NCBI GenBank assembly: GCA_900556765.1
Contig: USQH01000045.1
Location: 1-10,041 of the forward strand
Direction of reading: 5' to 3'
DNA length: 10,041 bases
Origin: an uncultured Oscillospiraceae bacterium
GTDB lineage: Bacteria; Bacillota; Clostridia; Oscillospirales; Acutalibacteraceae
Below the pieces are notes generated by a model. It saw nothing but the letters and a program-made list of their open reading frames with translations, did no database searches and was not told the DNA's origin. The translations under genes and the position numbers were made by a program. This document shows positions 6,286-10,041 of the stretch, piece by piece (the first letter of the stretch is position 1; every line of letters begins with the position of its first letter).

Positions 6286-8151
6286 ATGAACGTTTTTTGC
6301 AGCCGCGACATAAATTATAAGTCAAAGCTCTCTCCGATTTCGGTCGGGGAGGGCTTGACTTTGTCTGTTGTTTTGCACGACGACTGCAATTGCAGCAAAG
6401 CGGATTTGGTCATATGGCGTGACGGAGAGAATAAGCAGTATATCGGTATGCATCCGTGTGAACGGATTTACGACTGCTTCACGCGTTATTCGGCTACATT
6501 CACGCCCGACCGCTCCGGACTGTATTGGTACTATTTTGAGTACGACGGAAATTATCGCCGTAATTATATTCTTAACGTGGGATATTCGGTAGGAGAGATA
6601 ACGGAAAAAGGCAAGCCGTATCAATTGACCGTTTACGAGCCGGATTTTACAACTCCCGATTGCTTTAAAGGCGGAGTGTTTTATCAGATTTTTCCCGACC
6701 GCTTTTTCAATTCCGGCAGCGATAAGGGCGAACTGCCGTACGGCAGATATGTAGTGACCGATTGGTCGGCACAGCCGGTTTGGAAGCAGGACGGCAATTT
6801 TCCTGAGATAGGTCAGGACTACTACGGCGGTGACCTGCGCGGAATAGAGCAGAAATTACCTTATTTGAAATCGCTCGGAGTAACGATAATATATTTGAAT
6901 CCGATTTTTGAATCTCATTCAAATCATAGGTACAACACCGCCGATTATTTTAAGATCGATCCTTCGCTCGGAACCGAGGAGGATTTCGTATCTCTGTGTG
7001 CCGCCGCAAAAAAGCTGGGAATACGGATCATACTTGACGGCGTTTTCAGTCACACCGGTGACGACAGCCGCTATTTTAACAGATACGGCAGATACGGCGA
7101 CTGCGGCGCATTCAGAGACGCCGCAAGCCCGTATAGACCGTGGTTTGACTTTATAAACTGGCCCAACGAATATCATTCGTGGTGGGGCGTGCCGTCTTTG
7201 CCGGAGCTTAAGGAGACCGAGCCGTCATATATGGACTTTATCTGCGGCGAAAACGGCGTGCTGAGATATTGGCTGCGGCGCGGCGCTTCCGGCTGGCGGC
7301 TTGATGTTGCCGACGAACTCCCTGACGAGTTTATTGACGCTGTACGAAAAGCCGTTAAGTCGGAGAATCCGAATGCGTTGCTTATCGGCGAGGTCTGGGA
7401 GGACGCGTCAAACAAGATCAGCGGTGGAGGCAGACGACGCTTCTTGTGCGGTAGGCAGCTTGATTCGGTAATGAACTATCCGTTTCGTCAGGCGATAATT
7501 GATTTCATCACAGGCGGCGACGGTTTCAATTTTACCGACAGCATAATGAACATAGTGGAGAATTATCCTAAGCCTGCGCTTGACACACTGATGAATAATA
7601 TCGGTACGCATGACACAGAGCGCATAATTACCGTTCTCGGAGCCGGAAAGCTGCCAGAAAGCCGCGCCGAACAGTCGCGTTTCATTATGACCGATGAAAT
7701 GACCGAAAAAGGCAAATGCCTTTCAAAGCTCGCCGCGGTTTTGCAGTTTACTTTGCCCGGCATACCGTGCGTTTACTACGGTGACGAAGCCGGCCTGACC
7801 GGTTGCCGTGATCCGTTTAACAGGGCGGCGTATCCGTGGGGCAGGGAGGACGAAGATCTTGTCGGTTTTTACAAAAAACTCGGCGCTCTCCGCCGCAAAA
7901 ATTCAGCGTTTGCCGGCGGTGATTATATACCCCTGTTCAGCGGACTCGGTTACATCGTATTTACTCGTGAAAAGGACGGCAACAGCGTACTTGTGGCAGT
8001 CAATCGCTGGCATGAGGAGGATCGCTACCGCTTGCCGGAGGAATGGTTGGATGCTCAGGTATACATGGGCAGTATCTCCGAAGGTAATTTGATCATGCCG
8101 GCGTACGGCGCGGCTGTTTTGATCAAAAATGACATAAAAAATAAAAAATGA
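6286..8151 (+). CDS. GH13 alpha-glucan hydrolase (neopullulanase / maltogenic amylase-like)
   Basis: Alpha-amylase superfamily enzyme acting on alpha-1,4 and possibly alpha-1,6 links of maltodextrins or glycogen branches. No signal peptide is visible, so it should be cytoplasmic. The 621 residues contain an N-terminal beta-sandwich-like region (about 1-115, resembling CBM34), then the catalytic barrel starting near GGVFYQIFPDRFFN. The four conserved regions are intact: DGVFSH (251-256), GWRLDVADE with nucleophile Asp340, GEVWED with acid/base Glu369, and NNIGTHDTE with transition-state Asp443. The segment QLDSVMNYPFR is typical of the cyclomaltodextrinase/neopullulanase branch. Its ATG begins on the base after the glgP stop, and its weak AAGG ribosome site lies within the last glgP codons, so the two are translationally coupled. 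It probably trims or debranches limit dextrins left by GlgP. Exact specificity (pullulan, cyclodextrin, maltodextrin) is open. Confidence 0.93.
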   Translation: MNVFCSRDINYKSKLSPISVGEGLTLSVVLHDDCNCSKADLVIWRDGENKQYIGMHPCERIYDCFTRYSATFTPDRSGLYWYYFEYDGNYRRNYILNVGYSVGEITEKGKPYQLTVYEPDFTTPDCFKGGVFYQIFPDRFFNSGSDKGELPYGRYVVTDWSAQPVWKQDGNFPEIGQDYYGGDLRGIEQKLPYLKSLGVTIIYLNPIFESHSNHRYNTADYFKIDPSLGTEEDFVSLCAAAKKLGIRIILDGVFSHTGDDSRYFNRYGRYGDCGAFRDAASPYRPWFDFINWPNEYHSWWGVPSLPELKETEPSYMDFICGENGVLRYWLRRGASGWRLDVADELPDEFIDAVRKAVKSENPNALLIGEVWEDASNKISGGGRRRFLCGRQLDSVMNYPFRQAIIDFITGGDGFNFTDSIMNIVENYPKPALDTLMNNIGTHDTERIITVLGAGKLPESRAEQSRFIMTDEMTEKGKCLSKLAAVLQFTLPGIPCVYYGDEAGLTGCRDPFNRAAYPWGREDEDLVGFYKKLGALRRKNSAFAGGDYIPLFSGLGYIVFTREKDGNSVLVAVNRWHEEDRYRLPEEWLDAQVYMGSISEGNLIMPAYGAAVLIKNDIKNKK

Positions 8152-8174
8152 GCGATCTGCGTTTTGCTTGTGGG

Positions 8175-8180
8175 TATAAT
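8175..8180 (+). promoter_or_regulatory. Possible -10 box before the DUF378-like gene
   Basis: A perfect TATAAT lies in the 81-base gap between the GH13 gene and the small membrane protein gene, but no good -35 hexamer is found at the right distance. The small gene may have its own promoter or simply be transcribed with glgP. Confidence 0.25.
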
Positions 8181-8217
8181 ATGCGGCTTTCGGGAAATAC
8201 TGTTTTTGAAACCTAAA

Positions 8218-8223
8218 AAGGAG
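8218..8223 (+). promoter_or_regulatory. Ribosome binding site that sets the DUF378-like gene start
   Basis: AAGGAG, nine bases before the ATG at 8233. It lies inside the longer open frame that begins at a TTG at 8164, which shows that the frame's first 23 codons are not part of the protein. Confidence 0.85.
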
Positions 8224-8232
8224 TTGAAACAG

Positions 8233-8445
8233 ATGCTTGATAAAACCGCATTGGTATTGACGATAATCGGCGCTCTTAACTGGGGCAGTATCGGTCTTTT
8301 CCGCTTTGATATCGTTGCGTGGATATTCGGCGGCCAGACTTCTATTCTCAGCCGTATTATTTACACATTGGTCGCGCTTGCCGGTGTGTGGTGCATATCT
8401 CTGCTTTTCAGGGATCACGAACCGGTCGAGACGATCGAAAAGTAA
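8233..8445 (+). CDS. Small two-helix membrane protein, DUF378 (YuzA-like)
   Basis: A 70-residue membrane protein of unknown function. Seen: an N-terminal hydrophobic helix (about 5-22) containing the family signature ALNWGSIGLF, then FDIVAWIFGG, a short polar turn (QTSILSR), a second hydrophobic helix (about 41-59) with YTLVALAGVW, and an acidic tail (DHEPVETIEK). This pattern is characteristic of DUF378 proteins, which are widespread in Firmicutes and normally 60-80 residues long, so it is full length. The ATG at 8233 is chosen because of the AAGGAG site nine bases upstream. It lies 81 bases after the GH13 gene and directly before a strong terminator, so it is probably the last gene of the glgP transcript. 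Whether it has anything to do with glycogen is unknown. Confidence 0.88.
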   Translation: MLDKTALVLTIIGALNWGSIGLFRFDIVAWIFGGQTSILSRIIYTLVALAGVWCISLLFRDHEPVETIEK

Positions 8446-8467
8446 TTTTCAATTTATCTGCAAAAAT

Positions 8468-8507
8468 AAAGATCCGACTCGGATGGATATTCCGGCGTCG
8501 GATCTTT
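8468..8507. terminator. Strong bidirectional intrinsic terminator between convergent genes
   Basis: Perfect 11-base arms AAAGATCCGAC (8468-8478) and GTCGGATCTTT (8497-8507), with a further CGGA/TCCG pairing inside the loop. On the plus strand it runs into TTTTGTTTTTTG. On the minus strand it is followed by TTTATTTTTG. It therefore can end both the plus-strand glgP/DUF378 transcript and the minus-strand deacetylase transcript, which stops at 8540. Confidence 0.9.
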
Positions 8508-8539
8508 TGTTTTTTGCTTTATATCTGTGTTCGGTTTAA

Positions 8540-9481
8540 TTATTTTTTCATGTACTTTTTACCGGATACAAGGTTTTCGCTGCCGATCAGTTCAGTGACC
8601 GTCACAAATTTGTAGCCGCGGCTGTTAAGTTCTTTAGCCGCTTTTTTGAATGCATCAAAAGAGTTGCTGTATATTTCGTGCATGAGAATGATGTCGCCAT
8701 CTTTGACGTTGTCGACGATGTTGTGGTAAATGGTATTTATCTTTCCGCTGTCGCCGCTTGGCTTTTTGTATCGCCAATCGTTGGAGTCGACGCTCCAGTT
8801 GACTACGGCGTATTCGCACGATTTAACGCGATCGGAGGTGATTGCACCGCCGACAGGACGCATCATTCTGATCTTGTAGTCGGGCAAATACTTGTGGATT
8901 GCGTCGGCGGTCTTGTCCAGCTCTTTGTGATATGTTTCATCATCGCATTTTGAATATGAATACTCATGCGTGTATGCGTGTATACCAATCTCACAGCCCT
9001 TGGACACTGCATACTGTATAGCGGCTCCGGTGGATGAATTCAGACGGTTGCCGATGACAAAAAACGTACCTTTTCCGCCGTATGATTCAAGTTCGTTGAC
9101 TATTTTTTTGGTATAGGTGGAGCTGGGACCGTCGTCAAAAGTGAATGCCACATATTTTGTTCCTCCCGACGGTTTGTGGGTGGAGGAAGTTTCTGACTCT
9201 GATGTACTGATTTTTGATGAGGCGGTACTGCTGTGGGGTTTCGATGAAACAGCGCTTGGCGCCTTTGACGGTATGTTGGTAATATTACTTGACTGATTTG
9301 AGGAATTTCCTGACTGATTTGAAGTGGAAATACTGCTTGTATCTGAGGTCATATTAACGCTGCTTGACGATGAGGAATCAGACAGGGTAGAGGAGTTGCT
9401 GCCGGAATTATAAATACCGCACGAGCAAAGAACGATGGTAATGACAAGCAGGCAATATATGATATTATTGATTTTTTTCAT
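8540..9481 (-). CDS. Lipoprotein NodB-type polysaccharide deacetylase (CE4)
   Basis: Surface enzyme of carbohydrate esterase family 4, removing acetyl groups from N-acetylated or O-acetylated polymers such as peptidoglycan or exopolysaccharide, using a divalent metal. Seen in 313 residues: a signal peptide with lipobox LCSC, so Cys21 is probably lipidated; a long low-complexity Ser/Thr/Asn linker (about 26-105) that should hold the domain away from the membrane; then the catalytic domain with TFDDGP (Asp116 as base, Asp117 as metal ligand), HAYTH (His168 and His172 as metal ligands), RPVGG (Arg208), VDSNDW around 231-236, and LMH with His268 near the C-terminus. The metal triad is intact; RPVGG departs from the usual RPP motif. 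The ATG follows GGAG ten bases upstream. It is monocistronic, between its own promoter and a terminator. Substrate cannot be decided from sequence. Confidence 0.93.
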   Translation of the reverse strand: MKKINNIIYCLLVITIVLCSCGIYNSGSNSSTLSDSSSSSSVNMTSDTSSISTSNQSGNSSNQSSNITNIPSKAPSAVSSKPHSSTASSKISTSESETSSTHKPSGGTKYVAFTFDDGPSSTYTKKIVNELESYGGKGTFFVIGNRLNSSTGAAIQYAVSKGCEIGIHAYTHEYSYSKCDDETYHKELDKTADAIHKYLPDYKIRMMRPVGGAITSDRVKSCEYAVVNWSVDSNDWRYKKPSGDSGKINTIYHNIVDNVKDGDIILMHEIYSNSFDAFKKAAKELNSRGYKFVTVTELIGSENLVSGKKYMKK

Positions 9482-9513
9482 GTTTTTTCCACTCCAATTA
9501 ATTTGCTGTTTGT

Positions 9514-9542
9514 ATTATATCATCGACAATTTACATAATCAA
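9514..9542 (-). promoter_or_regulatory. Sigma-A-type promoter of the polysaccharide deacetylase gene
   Basis: On the minus strand TTGATT (9537-9542), a 17-base spacer, and a perfect TATAAT (9514-9519). Transcription would start near 9507, about 26 bases before the ATG. Confidence 0.82.
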
Positions 9543-9714
9543 TATATTATGGTAAAAAAACAAATTACGATTTTGTTACTTGTACTACTATTTGTAATCA
9601 AAAAAAGCAAATGAAATAAGAGTTTGTGAGTATTGCTCAGAAAAAGTGCCATTTTTTGCACAAGTTGACATAAATTAATAATGGTGCATTACGTTTATTA
9701 TTATAGTTTGTTTG

Positions 9715-9739
9715 TTTTATCCTCAAAAAGAGGATGAAA
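9715..9739. repeat. Inverted repeat with A5 loop
   Basis: ATCCTC (9719-9724), loop AAAAA, GAGGAT (9730-9735). The stem extends outward to ten base pairs with one T-G wobble when read on the plus strand. Neither side has a proper T-run, so it is not a standard terminator. Confidence 0.5.
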
Positions 9740-9769
9740 AACTATTTTATTTACAGTGCATGAAATACA

Positions 9770-9793
9770 GTTAAATAAAAAAATTTATTTGAC
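9770..9793. repeat. AT-rich inverted repeat
   Basis: GTTAAATAAA (9770-9779), loop AAAA, TTTATTTGAC (9784-9793): ten-base arms with one wobble pair. Its role is unknown. Such symmetry is easier to reach by chance in DNA this AT-rich. Confidence 0.4.
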
Positions 9794-9894
9794 CATTGTG
9801 AAAAAGTATTATTGAACAAATAAAAAGATGGCGATTTAAAAAAATTACTTTACGTGCGGTTTTTGTGAAAGCAATGGATTTGCAGAACAAAGGA

Positions 9895-9930
9895 AAAGCG
9901 CCGATGGCATTTAACTGCCGTCGGCGCTTT
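9895..9930 (-). terminator. Intrinsic terminator after the GAPDH gene
   Basis: Ten-base arms AAAGCGCCGA (9895-9904) and TCGGCGCTTT (9921-9930), with four more inner pairs (9906-9909 with 9916-9919) and a six-base loop. On the minus strand it ends in TTTTCCTTTG, a short T-run. It lies 25 bases beyond the gap stop codon, which fits an end of transcription. Confidence 0.8.
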
Positions 9931-9955
9931 AAACAGTTGTGTTGTAACGGAGAAA

Positions 9956-10041
9956 TTACATCTCAGCGAAGTACTTGATAGTACGAACCATCTGGCTGGT
10001 GTAGGAATTCTCGTTGTCGTACCAAGAAACGACCTGTACCT
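9956..10041 (-). CDS. gap: Glyceraldehyde-3-phosphate dehydrogenase, C-terminal end (partial)
   Basis: Only the last 27 codons and the stop lie in the window; the rest is beyond the right edge. The translation begins VQVVSWYDNENSYTSQM and ends IKYFAEM. The SWYDNE motif near the C-terminus is a hallmark of phosphorylating GAPDH, and its Asn contacts the NAD nicotinamide in known structures. The enzyme oxidises glyceraldehyde-3-phosphate to 1,3-bisphosphoglycerate in glycolysis. The residues after YDNE are NSYT rather than the common WGYS. The stop is TAA at 9956-9958, followed by a hairpin terminator, so gap is the last gene of its transcript. Identification is firm despite the short fragment. 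Cofactor preference and paralogue type cannot be judged. Confidence 0.93.
   Translation of the reverse strand, partial: VQVVSWYDNENSYTSQMVRTIKYFAEM

Larger units (their letters stand above)
9543..9894. other. Gene-free AT-rich region between gap and the deacetylase promoter
   Basis: No open frame with a ribosome site is visible on either strand in these 350 bases. Contents: a perfect TTGACA on the plus strand at 9665-9670 without a clear matching -10, a TATAAT on the minus strand (9700-9705) with a poorly spaced TTGAGG (9721-9726), and two inverted repeats (9715-9739, 9770-9793). It could host a small RNA or regulator sites, or it may be plain spacer. Confidence 0.5.

Noticed and set aside
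8164..8232. N-terminal extension of the DUF378-like protein starting at TTG 8164
   Set aside because: The AAGGAG ribosome site lies within it, just before the ATG at 8233, and the family is normally about 70 residues.
7903..8418. Minus-strand open frame of 171 codons across the GH13 end and the DUF378 gene
   Set aside because: It overlaps two recognisable plus-strand genes and has no domain or ribosome site.
9650..9700. Plus-strand promoter from the perfect TTGACA at 9665
   Set aside because: No -10 hexamer at 16-18 bases matches well (the best are CATTAC and ATTACG). Kept only as a hint in the findings, not called as a promoter.
9734..9763. Nine-codon frame (ATG at 9734) after an AGAGG sequence
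   Set aside because: Too short, with no spacing between the AGAGG and the ATG, and it lies inside a hairpin. Chance is the better explanation.
1..10041. Search for mobile elements, CRISPR repeats, toxin-antitoxin pairs, tRNA or rRNA
   Set aside because: No transposase, recombinase, regularly spaced repeats, paired small stress genes or structured RNA genes were seen. All sizeable genes belong to known housekeeping or surface-polysaccharide families.

Overview
The window reads as ordinary chromosomal DNA of a Gram-positive, low-to-mid GC anaerobe. A Clostridia/Oscillospiraceae-type gut bacterium is the best fit. Supporting signs are a split CpsC/CpsD (BY-kinase) polysaccharide regulator pair, a DegV/FakB fatty-acid carrier, a YmdB-type phosphodiesterase, strong GGAGG-type ribosome sites, TTG starts, sigma-A promoters with 17-base spacers, and AT-rich intergenic DNA between genes of moderate GC. 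The genus assignment is inference.

Layout. (1) 2-1606, minus strand: a promoter, then cpsC (chain-length regulator and kinase activator) overlapping cpsD (tyrosine autokinase). This is the head of a capsule/exopolysaccharide operon that probably continues past the left edge. (2) 1700-3484, minus strand: a promoter, degV (from a TTG start) and a ymdB-like metallophosphoesterase, probably one transcript. (3) 3485-3757: gene-free AT-rich DNA with two small palindromes, between divergent promoters. (4) 3758-8507, plus strand: a promoter, glgP (glycogen phosphorylase), a GH13 alpha-glucan hydrolase starting on the base after the glgP stop, a 70-residue DUF378-like membrane protein, and a strong hairpin terminator that works in both directions. 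(5) 8540-9542, minus strand: a lipoprotein NodB-type polysaccharide deacetylase with its own promoter. (6) 9543-9894: gene-free AT-rich DNA with two inverted repeats. (7) 9895-10041, minus strand: a terminator and the last 27 codons of glyceraldehyde-3-phosphate dehydrogenase.

The genes form separate modules. GlgP and the GH13 enzyme should together break down stored glycogen or imported maltodextrin in the cytoplasm, yielding glucose-1-phosphate and short sugars for glycolysis, in which GAPDH acts. CpsC/CpsD and the deacetylase work at the cell surface on polysaccharide assembly and remodelling. DegV supplies bound fatty acids and YmdB is a signalling or RNA-linked phosphodiesterase.

I found no CRISPR array, insertion sequence, prophage, toxin-antitoxin pair, tRNA or rRNA, and no convincing unknown system. 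The points most worth a second look are the tyrosine-rich tails on both CpsC and CpsD, the cpsC start correction, and the two gene-free AT-rich regions with palindromes.
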